This document shows positions 1 to 12,450 of a DNA stretch of 64,000 nt, piece after piece (the first letter of the stretch is position 1; every line of letters starts with the position of its first letter). A program made the translations under genes and the position numbers. This stretch comes from Adiantum capillus-veneris. Taxonomy: Eukaryota; Streptophyta; Polypodiopsida; Polypodiales; Pteridaceae. The DNA lies in assembly GCA_014529385.2 (NCBI GenBank), contig CM043946.1, positions 33,806,558 through 33,870,557 of the forward strand, given 5' to 3'. The notes beneath the pieces were generated by a model. The model did no database searches, had not been told where the DNA came from, and was given only the letters and a program-made list of their open reading frames with translations.

Positions 1-2698
1 ATGAAATTGATGATTGAGATGTTCTTTACTAGGTGAGCCCAAGGCTCTTTTTGTAGTATCTCAACACACAAGCCACCACATGGCATTAAATTTAAATTTA
101 AAAAAAAACATCACTATGATGAACAACTCTTAAAAAAACTCCGTCGTGAAAAGCTACCAAAAAGAACTATGTGTTGCTCAATTGCTCTCATAAGCAGTTT
201 GTTTGCAGATCATCAAGCTGGAGAGTACTTCGGATTGAGGTGATTAGGACTCTCAAATATCAGATATTTCTCGTGCTCGCTACTTGCACTTTTAACAGAG
301 AGTGTGAGGGGATTAGTGGCAGACAACTGATCAATGTCGAGGGAAAGGAATTGGGGAGTATTGTCACTTATAGTGCAAGTCGTGGTCTGATGAGCCGTCA
401 ACTTTAGTCGCACTCCTCGTCTAGTTCTGTTGATAGCCAACCTGATGAGGCAAGCATTTTGAAACAATCTGCAGACAAACAAAAATATCTCTCATGACCA
501 ATTCAACGCAGAATATGGTGTCTGCTGGATTTGGTTTATGTGTAGCTCCAAGGACATGCAACAACATTGCAATGGAAGTCAAGTACTCGATCACGCAGGT
601 GCCTATGTTGCCGACCACGATCAAAATAATAGTCAAAGAGCACAAGCGAAAGCTAATTCTTTTTTCCACACAAAGAGATTTGATGTTGGAGAAACCAAAG
701 AACACGGATTGCGGAGTAATGGCATTTTGGGAGACATGCATACCAATATGTTAGCAACTATTAGCCACCAGCAACGGTTCACTTTTACCCATTCAACAAC
801 TAGGTGAGAAACTTTACAGACAATATGACCAATATTGCAGCATGTAAAGATATTTTCTTGATAATAACCATGATTCGGTGGCGGATCCTATGAGCAAAGG
901 TCCATGCACGCACCAAATATGAGATCAAGTTCAGATGGCTGCAGATGGTAAACATCAAATTGGAGGAGGGTTGTCTGGACAGAGGGGTTGGTTCGGGTGT
1001 TGCGGATTGGAGGGTCACCAAGTCTTGAGAAGGAGAGTTGGTTGCATGGGTGGTGGCGGCGACATCAATTGGACTGAACATATGGAATTTTGTTTTATGC
1101 CTAAAAGGGCCAGATTTCTCACAGGCTTCATGTTGCCACCTCACTTGTATGATTAACAGAACTACTATTACGTTTGTCTTAAGCATTGGCTTCTACATCT
1201 TTTGGAGGGATCGCACCTTCACAGCCTTCAAGTTGCTTTTTTTGACTAGAGATATTAGTTTCTAATAGATGGTTGTTTCACCCCTTGCACATCAAAAGTG
1301 GTTATTGGAGGCCCAAAATTCATGAATTTTTAGAGTTGTATTTTTTACTGCTGAAAGCATGGGACCCAGGAAAGTTTAAAATCAAAAGCTCAATGCAGAA
1401 AACAAATCTATTGCTCTTGAAAGTGAGATGATTGTCAAAGGCATCAATAGATCTTTTACAGTTGCTAGTGATGAGCTTGAGTATAATGTCTCTATGGCAA
1501 GAAGTCATAATTGCTGACTGAAGCAGCTTACAATACACACACAAAGAGAGATACAGAGAGAGAGAGAGAAGGTAATACTGATCAGAGGACATAGGACATA
1601 AAGTTACATATGCATGTTTTGTGTATGGCAGGGAGGACATATATTCACAACACTATACGTTCCAATTGCACAAGCGCAGCTCCAACTCGATAACACTGCA
1701 AGGTTTGTTATCTCCATCCAATTTCCCATGCGCACGCGTTTGCTTGGTGCAACACATAAATGCTATGGGGCACGGCATGGCTTTTGTTTCTTATAATTTT
1801 TTACAGAGACCACAGTGCCAGATCTCCACCATACTTTTGTATGGCACCTCTGTATGGCTTTTGTTTCTTATAATTTTTTACAGAGACCACAGTGCCAGCT
1901 CTCCACCATACTTTTGTATGGCACCTCTGTATGACGTGCACTGTATACTTTGCACTTTCAATCTATGACATTCCATTGCAAGACGATATGTTTGACTATT
2001 CACTTTTCTTTTCTGTAGCTTGACTCAAATATTGCCCTGTAGATTGGACAATAAAAAAGAAAAAATACAATATTGCTGGTCAGTAAAGCACCTCATTTAT
2101 TGTTGCAGCTGATTCATGATTTATCTATTTTCTTGCTTTAGAATTTTCCGCATTACTTTCTTTACTTCGGTTCATTTGGATCTCATTTTCAGAACTATAC
2201 ACTCGATGTCAATCAACATATGCATATGTTAGTTACACACGAAACTCTTGGCATACAATTGCTAGCCAATGCATTTGATATATTACAATACTGAATACAC
2301 AAGTAGTGAATGCATGTGGTGTATCATAGTAGTGAATTAACCTTGTGCATCTTTACTTTAGCTTTGAATAATTGATACCATACCAGGAGTCTAAATAATT
2401 GATTCCATACTATATATGTCCTCATTTCTCTCATACTAGGTATCAGTATGAAGTTCTCGAGACCTAGAAGATTACAGTCTAAGCATCAATAAGCTAGGGA
2501 GCAAACCGGAGCCAACTTGAAACTATCTTACCATCCATATTCTAGGACATGTTTTAAAATTACTGCATTGTATAAATATTGGAGCATGCAATGTCACATC
2601 TTTGCTCGCAGTCTAGAAATATATCCCTCCTGCGCAGTGGCATACCTCACATATATAGCAGTTAACGAGATCGACAGAAAAATAAAATAGACACTCCT
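1..2698. other. Spacer without a recognisable gene
   Basis: I see no supported coding region here. The open frames on both strands are short, share no motif with known families and overlap one another in several frames. The base composition is mixed to AT-rich, with a short purine run (GA-rich) near 1545-1570 and a 77-bp tandem duplication at 1777-1930. It is probably old, decayed repeat sequence, but I cannot name a family. Confidence 0.5.
1777..1930. repeat. 77-bp tandem duplication
   Basis: Two adjacent copies of a 77-bp unit lie at 1777-1853 and 1854-1930. I found only one mismatch between them (gatctcc versus gctctcc). The unit starts atggcttttgtttcttat and ends ggcacctctgt. Such high identity implies a recent local duplication. 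No function is visible. Confidence 0.9.
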
Positions 2699-3740
2699 GT
2701 TGCCCTCACTTTTGTATTATTGTTGGGCACTTTGCCATTCGAGCGGCAGCAACAAGACTTAGTAGCATTGCATCTACAGTCCGTTACCAGTTCAAGATAC
2801 CAACCATGAATCAACAATATCCCCTCTCTATTCATGAGACCAATGAGAGATATTTGGACATAAAAGAGGTAGATATTATAATTATAGATGATCTATCCAT
2901 GTTAACCCAAACAACTTTTTACCTTATCGTAAGACAAAATCAACGTAACAAGAAGTACATTGGCAGATCCCTTCAATAAAAAATGTGTTCTCTTGCTTGA
3001 TAATATTTCCCAACTACCCCTAATTTGTAGTTACACATGTGAGATTTGTAACACATGTCATATCACAAGCTGGGTCCATTGTCTACATGCAAATTTCTAC
3101 AAGATGTCATGCTCTGTAAGACATGCAACGGACCTTGAATTGCTTCAGTTCTTGACCATTATCTGTGAAAGAAAACCATTTGTAGATGAGATCTATCGTA
3201 CCTTTGTGGATGCATGTATTATAGATGAAGCCCATGTGCATGACTACATCAACAACTTTATTCTGATAATTTGTACTCATAGATCAGACGTCCAATACTA
3301 TAACAACCTTGCCTTGAATTAGTTGTACAATCAAGCTGACATTGTAAAAGTTGAAATGAAGACAAACGGGGGCAACATAAATTTCCTTCAATAGTGGCTT
3401 CTAGACCCTAAGTTCAACAAGCTAGATTCGATTGCAATTGGCATGCACTCTATGATTATTGAAAACATCAACTTGACAAATGGTGCGGCAAACGGTGCAA
3501 CATGCATTGTTGATGCCATAACACAAAACACAGAAGGTGAAATTGCATGTATCATTGTCCTCATTCATTGAAATGGGAATAACTACAAAAGAAGAAAGGC
3601 AAAACACAAATAACTATAAAAGAAGAAAGGCAAGGCACACTCGACATCCACTTTCAAAAATGCGAGCCAACGTTCTACGCTACCAACTCGACGAAACATT
3701 ATTCTTAAAATACTTTCCGTTTGCAAGAATCTACATGTAG
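2699..3740 (+). pseudogene. PIF1-like DNA helicase relic
   Basis: Broken reading frames encode PIF1-family superfamily 1 helicase motifs in the right order. A remnant of the region around the ATP-binding loop (IIVG then FAIRAAATRLS) comes first, with the GxGKS core itself lost. The Walker B-like stretch VDIIIIDDLSML follows near 2860-2900. Motif III (CVLLLDNISQLP) is near 2985-3020, followed by a CxxCxxC-type segment. Next comes the FLTIICERKPFVDEI block and THRSDVQYYNNLAL near 3270-3320. The late conserved block (IAIGMHSMI ... NGAANGATCIVDAI) lies near 3435-3520, and a decayed FPFARIYM end near 3715. Breaks are a frameshift near 2950, stops at 3320 and about 3392, and a 30-bp tandem duplication near 3578-3632 that shifts the frame. 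PIF1 helicases unwind DNA at telomeres and G-quadruplexes. In plants, PIF1-type domains also form the helicase half of Helitron transposases. No Rep endonuclease is visible upstream, so I cannot tell a Helitron remnant from a host-gene pseudogene. Confidence 0.72.
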
Positions 3741-4436
3741 CACGTATACTAGAAAAAACATTCATCAGTAGACAACCTCGCTTGGGTATAATCTCAAATG
3801 TAACCATCCCTATAATCTCTAATAATTGATGCACTTAACTTTGTCTCTTCTCATAAACATTATAGCATTTTTCAAATGTATATCCCTTTCACGTAGTGCT
3901 ACCCTTGCCAAATTAGTCATGCTCTTGTTCCCTTCAATGCTAAATACTAATGTCAATTTGCATGTCTTGTTATATTCTATAGGCTTTATATAGCAAGGCC
4001 CACGAAGCAAGTCTAGCTACACATGTATGGATGAGAGTTTTTGGTGAAATAAAATATGTACAAGAGGGAAGAACAAACAAACTAGTGCATTGACTTGTGA
4101 TAGGATTTTATGATAAAGAGCTAAAAATATAAAAATTAATAAAATAAAATAAGTGTCCCTCAATTATTGATTAGCATGGTAGATGATTGTGAAGTTAATT
4201 TTCTATTGTAAAGAAAAATAGATGTAATGGGTAGGAAAAATTTCATCTTGTGAGAGTGAAGGGATTTCACGTGAAGGATTTTTTGTGAATTTTGTTGGAG
4301 TGGAGTCACACCTAGCTTAGTGGAAGCTTGAGTGAGGACATCGAATGCATGAGATGTATACATGGATGACATTAAAATATATTATGGATGGTAACTATGC
4401 GAAGTGTGTTACTTAGGCTTGGTAAAAATGCACACC
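3741..4436. other. AT-rich spacer, nothing recognised
   Basis: This is AT-rich sequence between the helicase relic and the inverted-repeat element. No open frame carries a recognisable motif and no clear repeat structure is visible. Confidence 0.5.
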
Positions 4437-5776
4437 TTAACACTAGGTTGGTAATGGGACACTTTTATGTCTTGGGACACTTTTATGTCCTATTAAGTGA
4501 CCATTTTTCTTGAATTATGTCAAGAGTTTCAAAATGGATTTTGAGGTGCTATCTATATAGAAAGTTGTCTCATTAGCTGAAAAAAAACTTGAAATTTTTT
4601 TGGTCCATCTTTAACATTGTCCTTGCACAACATTTCACAACCTAAACTGTGTGAAAAAACGGGTCCTGTTTTTGGCTTTTTTCAACTTTTTGCAACTATA
4701 TCACTCTAGAATTCATGTTTGTGAGGTCTATAATGCTAGAGAACTATCTTTAGTAGTCCTCAACATGTCCTGATGCTTCTAGGGAGAAATAAATATTAAA
4801 GTTATAAGTTATGACCATATTACAAAAATTGTCAAATCTTGTTTTTTAGCCAATTTTAGCTCTTCTATGATTTTTTTGGTGGATTTCATGATATCCAAAT
4901 GCATTTTTGATTTTCTATGTCGCATATTGTAAGATAAAGCTAACATTCCTTGAGTTTTGGGGCACCTAATACCCTATTTTGCATAGTACACAACGATGGT
5001 TGATTTTTTCAATTATAAAAGAAAACGAAACATTCTAGTATATCAAGTATAGCTTTTTCAATATTGTTTGTTTCTTGTGACAACTACATGCATTTTGTAG
5101 GTAATAACCATATCTAGTCATAAGGATCAAATTTGGCTAGATATTGAATAGTTTCTATGGGATTCTACAACTCATAATGTTGAACCCAGTTTTTTCATGT
5201 TTGCTGTATTTAACACTTCATCTTTGTCCCCAAGATTCCCCTTGGTAAGAGATGTATTATTCTTTTGACATGCTCCATGGCTTCTTATGAACATAAAGGA
5301 CAATAGGGAACTAAGAAAACATGCATATATTATTTGTATTGAGCGTGGCTATAGAAACTTTGATGATAGGTTTGCAAAATGGTAAAAATTCAACTTTTTT
5401 GTACCTATTTATTTTGGCAAAACAAAAAATAGTGAGTGAGAAGCAATCATAAGTTCTAATTACCAACCCATTGAAGCTAACTAGGGAATTTATCTCAAGG
5501 CCTACAAAAATCCCTAATCTTATTTTTATGCAACAAAACATAAGAAATGACAGTTTTGATGAAAATTCACTGGTCCATTAACTTTGGAGGCTTGGTGTGA
5601 CCAAAAGATGAAGAAATTTTACAAGTTTCTTATTTTTTCCATGTTTAGTAGGCTTTGAACTATAACCTCATGAAAGGATTTTACAAAATGAGTGGATCTA
5701 CTATGGTTTTGGAGGTTTTCTTCAAAACCCTGAAAGGACACTTTTATGTCCTGTTAGGTTACCAACCTAGTGTTAA
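4437..5776. mobile_element. Non-autonomous DNA element with 18-bp perfect inverted ends
   Basis: The ends ttaacactaggttggtaa (4437-4454) and ttaccaacctagtgttaa (5759-5776) are exact reverse complements, bounding 1340 bp of AT-rich noncoding sequence. Just inside the left end, a 17-bp motif (gggacacttttatgtc) occurs twice in tandem (about 4456-4490). It occurs once in direct orientation just inside the right end (about 5736-5752). There is no transposase frame inside. Terminal inverted repeats plus subterminal repeats are typical of a non-autonomous class II element. I could not identify a clear target-site duplication, so the superfamily stays open. A similar sequence (aacactaggttggtcaatgg) occurs alone at 9891-9910, which suggests other copies or fragments in the genome. 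Confidence 0.7.
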
Positions 5777-6461
5777 AGAGTATACACATAACTCTTACAT
5801 AGTAGAGTAATTAAAATTATCATATAGTTAGGACCAAAGTAAGGGAAAGTATCTACATGCAAAGAGTGTACCATAATATTTTTATGTTTTTTAAAATTTT
5901 TGCTTTTTTGAAACTAATTGGTAATTCATACACACCTATGTACAATGAGAAGAGAAGGTGAATTTTTCAAACATGTGCCTTGGGTTTAAAAAAAAGGTTG
6001 CTTTGCAAAGATAACCTACCCAAGAGCATATATTTTATTTCAAGGATGAAGGGCAATAGCTTGTTGTTCCAAAATTGAAAAGCCGAAAAACAATTACCAC
6101 CGCACAAGTAAGTACTTGGCTATACTACTATAAACTTATTTTCCATACACGTAAGAGATAACGAGTATTATATAAGTATTGATTCTAAGCTTAAGTGAAC
6201 TTGGCAACACTTATACACTAGCTAGCATACAAGTGTATGCCTACTAGCATATATGTGTATGTTAACTAGCACACACCCAAGTTTATGCTATATAACATAA
6301 AATTGTATGCCAATTATCAGAGATTTTATTCACATCTTAACGTGAAGTGTGAAGTGGTAATAACTCATAGTATAAGCATCCCATGGGAGTGTTAATAACA
6401 TCAATTCACATTAATCTACTAAAATCGGGAGTTTCTATTTTCTCAGTGGGATATTTGATTT
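5777..6461. other. AT-rich spacer
   Basis: No gene is recognised. Short repeated words (tgtatgc, actagca) occur around 6210-6310, forming a weak degenerate repeat. Composition is strongly AT-rich up to the GC-rich hairpin at 6462. Confidence 0.45.
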
Positions 6462-6493
6462 GCCCGTCGGGCCCTCTTCGTAGCCCGACGGGC
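6462..6493. repeat. Perfect 11-bp-arm GC-rich hairpin
   Basis: The arms gcccgtcgggc (6462-6472) and gcccgacgggc (6483-6493) are perfectly complementary around a 10-nt loop. They sit as an island in AT-rich sequence. A TATA-like box (ctatataaac) lies about 50 bp downstream. The arrangement resembles a promoter region, possibly of an old LTR, but no LTR boundaries were found. Confidence 0.85.
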
Positions 6494-6540
6494 TCAAAAT
6501 TGCCTCCAACTTTTCAAAGAGGTGCCAAGTTTGGAGGGGC

Positions 6541-6550
6541 CTATATAAAC
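6541..6550 (+). promoter_or_regulatory. TATA-box-like element
   Basis: The sequence ctatataaac lies downstream of the GC-rich hairpin on the plus strand. No coding region clearly follows, so this is at most a decayed promoter. Confidence 0.3.
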
Positions 6551-6666
6551 AATATTGGCCCATCCTCTCAGAAACCCCTTTTGGCACACTCTCTAGAGTC
6601 CTCACTAGAGCTATTATCCTTGAGCTTTATCATGTAAATTTTTCCCCTATAAAAACATCCACGTAT

Positions 6667-6946
6667 AGTTACCTCCCTTAGGTGTCTATCCGCTTGGAAG
6701 CAGGTTTGGGTAGGAAGCATTCTCATGGAGGTTTAAGGTGGTGCAAGTTCTTAGGGCTCATTTCTATTGTTGAAATGGAGCACTCCTCATGTGACTAAAC
6801 CAGTGTACTTATATTTTATGACTAGTTACCTCCTTGGGTGTCTATCCACCTGGAAAGATGTTTGGGTAGGAAGCCTCCTTGTGGAGGTTTTAAGTGGTGC
6901 AAGTGCTTGGGGCTCATTTCTATTGTTGGAATGGTGTACTCCTCAT
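6667..6946. repeat. Imperfect tandem duplication, period about 157 bp
   Basis: Two diverged copies start with agttacctcc at 6667 and 6824. They share blocks such as aggtgtctatcc / gggtgtctatcc, tttgggtaggaagc and ggggctcatttctattgttg. Divergence is clear, so the duplication is older than the one at 1777-1930. No coding signal is visible. Confidence 0.8.
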
Positions 6947-7106
6947 TTTTATTATTCAAATTATGATTAGGATTATTCAAATTATAATGAAAATGTATTA
7001 CTAATGGGTTCAACAAAAGTAAAAGGTATTCCTAATTCAAAGATTCCCTCAACAACAACAAAAATGATGTGCTAGTCTATAGCACGTAGCAAAGGACGGA
7101 TACAAC

Positions 7107-7109
<3 letters not shown>

Positions 7110-7145
<36 letters not shown>
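7110..7145. repeat. (GA)18 microsatellite
   Basis: This is a perfect GA dinucleotide run of about 36 bp in AT-rich sequence. Confidence 0.97.
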
Positions 7146-7147
<2 letters not shown>

Positions 7148-7554
7148 ACTTTAAAGAGAAGAAAACGCTAAAAAGCCATAAAGGAGAAGAGAAACACCTT
7201 TTTATATGGATACAAAAGGTCTTTTGACTTTCCACTTGCAGATGTCTTTTTACTTTCCACCTTCATTTGTCTTTTCATTTCCTAAACTCACCCTTCACTT
7301 ATGCACTTAATATGTTTTGAAAGAATTATTATTTTTTTGAGATTAGGAAGGTCTAATTGATCTAATTAATCATTAACCCCTATTAGACCTGAAATTAATC
7401 AATTTTGATCATAATTAAGGTAATCTAGATAATTTAAACTTAGATATTTACAAGATAATTATCAGATCTTACTTATCTTTTTAGGAAGCTGAGAAAATTA
7501 TGTTTTAATTTTTTGATAGTTTTTGTATTTAATTAGGTAAAAATTAATTGTTTT
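7146..7554. other. AT-rich spacer
   Basis: Nothing is recognised here. The sequence grades into the degenerate tandem array that follows. Confidence 0.4.
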
Positions 7555-8740
7555 TAACATTAAAACTAATGGAAAACTTAGCAAACTAGCTTAATAAATC
7601 ACAATTTAATTATCAAAGATAGAAAACATTGTTGGAAATAAGGGATAGTTATCTCATGATCAAAAAATTACTTTAGCTAATTAATTAAGCCAAAATTATT
7701 TGATTTTAGCCGCAAATCAAATGGAAAAATTAGTTATGTAGCTTAGAAAATTACATGGTAATACGAGCAATAAAAAAATCTATTAGAAATTTAATAAAAT
7801 TATCTCATGATCAAAAATTTAGTTTAGCTATTAATTAAGCTAAAACTATTTAATTTTATTTGTACATTAAAGAGGAATTTAATTAAGCCAAAATTATTTG
7901 ATTTTAGCCGCAAATCAAATGGAAAAATTAGTTATGTAGCTTAGAAAATTACATGGTAATACAAGCAATAAAAAAATCTATTTAATATTTAATAAAATTA
8001 TCTCATGATCAAAAAGTTAGTTTAGCTATTAATTCAGCTAAAACTATTTAATTTTAGTTGTACATTAAAGAGGAAATTAGTTAATAAACTTAGATAGCTA
8101 CATGCTGATTATCAAAGTTTGAAAACATTGTTACCAAGTTGAGATAATTATCTCATGATTAGAAAACTAGTTTAGCTAATTAATTAAGCCAAAATTGTTT
8201 GATTTTATCCATAAATCAAAGGGGAAAATTAGTTAATTAGCTTAGATAATTACATGATAATTATCAAGGATAGAAAACATCATTGTCAAGCTGAGATAAT
8301 TATATCATAGACAAAAAGTTAGATTATCTATTTGATTAAGCTAAAATTATCTTATTTTAGCAATAAATCAAAGGGAAAAATTAGTTAACTAGCTTAGATA
8401 ACTACATGGTAGTTATTAGAGTTAGCAAACACTATAACCAAGCTGATAGATGATTCAAAAAATTTAGTTTATCTCTTTAATAAAGCCAAAATTATTTGAT
8501 TTTAGCCATAAATCAAAGGGGGAATTTAGTTAATTAGCTTAGATAATTACATGGTAATTTTTTGAGATAGAAAACACCATTAGCAATCCAAAATAATTAG
8601 CTCAAAGATAATGATTGATTTTATCTATTTAATCAAGCTAAAATTATCTGATTTTAACTATAAGTGAAAGGGAGAAATTAGTTAATTAGCTTAGATAAAT
8701 ACATGGTAATTACTAGAGATAGAAAATCTTGCAGAGTGTA
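7555..8740. repeat. Degenerate tandem array, unit about 150 bp
   Basis: About eight units are recognisable by the recurring landmark ttagtta...agcttagataattacatg, near 7572, 7730, 7928, 8075, 8230, 8381, 8527 and 8679. Other shared landmarks are atctcatgatcaaaaa, gtttagctaattaattaagcc and aaaattatttgattttagcc. Most spacings are 147-157 bp. One is about 199 bp and coincides with a nearly identical longer duplication (aattaagcc...acatggtaata occurs near 7683 and 7882). The array is AT-rich and diverged, like an old satellite or minisatellite, or the repeat region of a retroelement. Confidence 0.8.
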
Positions 8741-9795
<1,055 letters not shown>

Positions 9796-9956
9796 CACCA
9801 TAGCCTCTGTCCCGCATTACACATAACCGTGCCGACATCAGAACCATTGAGCAAAGCACAAGAGAAAAAAGACAAAAGGGGTAGGGAATCAACACTAGGT
9901 TGGTCAATGGTGAGATTTTCCTTCAAAAATGATTGAAAAAGCACCTCTCTGTTGTG

Positions 9957-10230
9957 CAAGGCACTCTTCTCCTTGGTTTCCTCCTCCACCACATAAAAAA
10001 GCCCCTAAAAAATGAAAAAACGGGCCCTATATGGGGCATTTTCAACCTTTATAGCATGTCTTTTCCCCTTTGTAAAGTGTCCCCTTTGCCATCTTTGAAA
10101 TGCATGAGAACTTCCCCCTTCTATTCTCGGCATTACTCGCTTCCTTGGATCTGTGTGAGCCTTCTCGTGAGCCCTAGGGTGAGGTCATGGCATTGTGACA
10201 ACCCCTTGGGTTACTTCCTCCTCAATAAAA
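9957..10230 (+). repeat. Dispersed repeat, copy 1
   Basis: This ~270-bp segment (ggcactcttctcctt ... ttgtgacaaccccttggg) recurs with moderate divergence at 19609-19885. Both copies contain ccctatatggggcattttc and finish near a ctcaataaa motif. They look like fragments of the same LTR or untranslated region. No protein is encoded. Confidence 0.8.
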
Positions 10231-11590
10231 AATATTGGTGCCCTACGGCACTGTCGGAACATACCACACAAATTGCCAATTCATCGGCTGCCTTGCAAGG
10301 CCACTGGCCATTGATTGATAGTTCACCTCTGAAACCACCTGCAGGCCAGCTTACACCGTCGCGCTCCACCTAGGACATCGCCACAACGCCCCGCAGGGCC
10401 GCCCGTGAGCACTTCATAGCCAGGGAACTCCCAAGGAGCTCTCTCCACGTCTTGATGCCCCAAGTGAGTGCTCGCCCCACTATAAATACCCCAAAGGGGC
10501 ACCAAGAGCTTTTGCATGTGGGTCTATGGGAGGTGTCATCTAGCACACCCTTCTTCATTCCCCCTCAACACCATTCAAGGACCCCCAACAAAGCATAAGA
10601 AAAATAATTTTTTCCTACCCACTTTTCTTTGCCTTCCATTTGCTGCCCAAGGCTTCAATCTCCAAGCCGTAAAGATCAATTGATCACCCACATTCTTGTC
10701 CCCAAACTCCTCCATCTGGGTTTCACTCTAACTTTGTCGAGCCTTCCAACCAAGCCAATTAAAACTTGAAGAAAACATTCGGTGCCGCATCACCATCAAC
10801 TATACTCAAATTTGACAGGTCGTATCTTGCTGCCAAGGCATCCGATTAATGAGCTATCACTTCTTGTTGGCTTCTCATGTTGGGCACTAGCTTTGCAAAC
10901 CATGGCAAGGCTCAAAATCTCCAATTGGCATGCTTTCCAATGCAATCTAGCGGGCACACAACTAGCGCCCCCCCCCCCCCCCCCCCCCCCCGAAAAATTT
11001 CAGCTAGCAATATCTCCCCCGCCTTTGCAATCCGAAAGGACCTACATGACACATAACTCAAGCACTTCATGTTTATCTACTGAAACCAGCCCTAACCACC
11101 TATCCTCACTTTCCCTATCTACTAAAAATTTGCAATGCACTCCAAGTTAAGTAGCCTTAACTTTCAATCCATGGCTCCCTTTGAGGAGTTGTCTGGACCG
11201 GCTTCTAGAGACCTTTGAATACTACATTCCAGAGAACTAATTCAGCACCTTGAACGCCTAGACGTGCCAACCCAATTGGCTTGCTCTTGAGACCTTTTGG
11301 CCTAAAAGACCACATTGAACATACCTTTCCACCGCCACATACCTGCCTAGGCCTCCCATATGTGCTTTAGCACTTTATCCCACAACTTTCATAACCCCTA
11401 GCATTGCACACCACATCTCCTCGACATCCACTAGCTTTGGTTGTACCATCATTTCCCACGCCTCTGTTGAACATTCGTGTTCAACCAGAAACAAGTATTG
11501 AACTTGAAAACTGCAACACCCTGCTAACTGAAAAAAGAGTAACCATATATACAATATATACAAAGCTTCATCTCCTCTATGCTTGGTCCT
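10231..11590 (-). mobile_element. 3' region of gypsy relic F-, rearranged
   Basis: Read on the minus strand, this continues downstream of the F- integrase relic. Its first ~500 bp align with the sequence after the F+ integrase (25904-26560). Shared landmarks are ggcaacccacctaaa, accaaagct/gtt, tttaggccaaa, gccggtccagac and gcttgagttatg. Divergence is high, so both copies are old. A plus-strand TATA-like box (ctataaatac, 10480-10489) and a 24-C homopolymer (10968-10991) also lie here. The LTR boundaries cannot be fixed by eye. Confidence 0.5.
10968..10991. repeat. Poly(C) run of 24
   Basis: This is a homopolymer of 24 C residues. Such runs are prone to length errors in sequencing, so the exact length is uncertain. 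Confidence 0.85.
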
Positions 11591-12420
11591 TTTTAGGTGG
11601 GTTGCCTAGCCCCCCTGGCTATAATGTGATGATGCACATCAAGTACCAAACTCTTGTCAAAGTACAACTTAAGTTGCATCCCATTCACCATGTTCTATGT
11701 AGCTTACCATTTGACCACACCAACTAATAGGTTCCATCGGGAAAAGCGTTTTCTACTCTGTATGGACCCGTCCACTTCTTCTTGAACTTCTTTTGGAAAG
11801 TAAAATCGAAGTAGATCTCATACTTCATCACCAAGTCTCCTTCCTATATCTTTTTATCTGGCAAACTTTAACTGAACTTATCAATCCCTTTCTCCCGTTG
11901 CTTTACATAGTAGTTATTGGTGCCTCTTTGTCCATCCGCAAAGATTCAAGGTTGAAAACCCGGTCCTACAAAACCTTGAGCTATGTGGCATTAACTCGTC
12001 ATATCTCCTTCAAGGCTCATAGTTGTGTATGGACTGTCAACACTGCTTCCTTACCATATACCAACTCGAACGGAGTGAAATTGGTAGCCACTTTAAAAAT
12101 CATCCTCTTGATTGGGAGGACACACTATAGGTAGCTGGCATAAAATTCCCTTCACCTTGTCAAACACTTCTTGAGCTTCATCATCCCATTGAAACCCATG
12201 CAACTCTTGAACCCTCTTTTTAAGAGGATACACATGCTGGGACAACAATGTGATAGATACTTTCACTTATGCACAAACAAAGCCAAACCTTCAGCACTAG
12301 AAGGATGCTCCATTATAACAAGAGCCTTAACCTTTTTTGGGTCCTCCTGAATTCCATTTTGTGACTCCATGCTTCGCGTCCATTTCAACCAAAGACACTA
12401 TCCTACAAAAATCCATGTAA
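11591..12420 (-). pseudogene. Degraded Ty3/gypsy pol (RT end, RNase H start, integrase end), F-
   Basis: Minus-strand fragments recall gypsy Pol. PKK(G)KALVIMEHPSSAEGL near 12320 matches the segment after reverse transcriptase. YPLKKRVQELHGFQWDDEAQ near 12200 is the lead-in to RNase H. Most of RNase H and the integrase catalytic core are deleted. The frame then resumes with VATNFTPFELVYGKEAVL near 12080-12110 and an integrase C-terminal tail near 11760 (KKFKKKW, GPY). Many stops and frameshifts are present. The same integrase motifs occur in F+ (24719-25903), so the two are old copies of one family in opposite orientations. The element is inactive. Confidence 0.7.
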
Positions 12421-12450
12421 ACCGGTCATGCCTACCTTGACTCACCTTCC

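Noticed and set aside
800-1265. Overlapping frames on both strands near 1 kb
   Set aside because: No conserved motif, no codon signal and mutual overlap; probably chance frames.
10782-11150. 122-codon frame with a proline run as a host gene
   Set aside because: The Pro run comes from the poly(C) homopolymer, and the region aligns on the other strand to F+ noncoding sequence.
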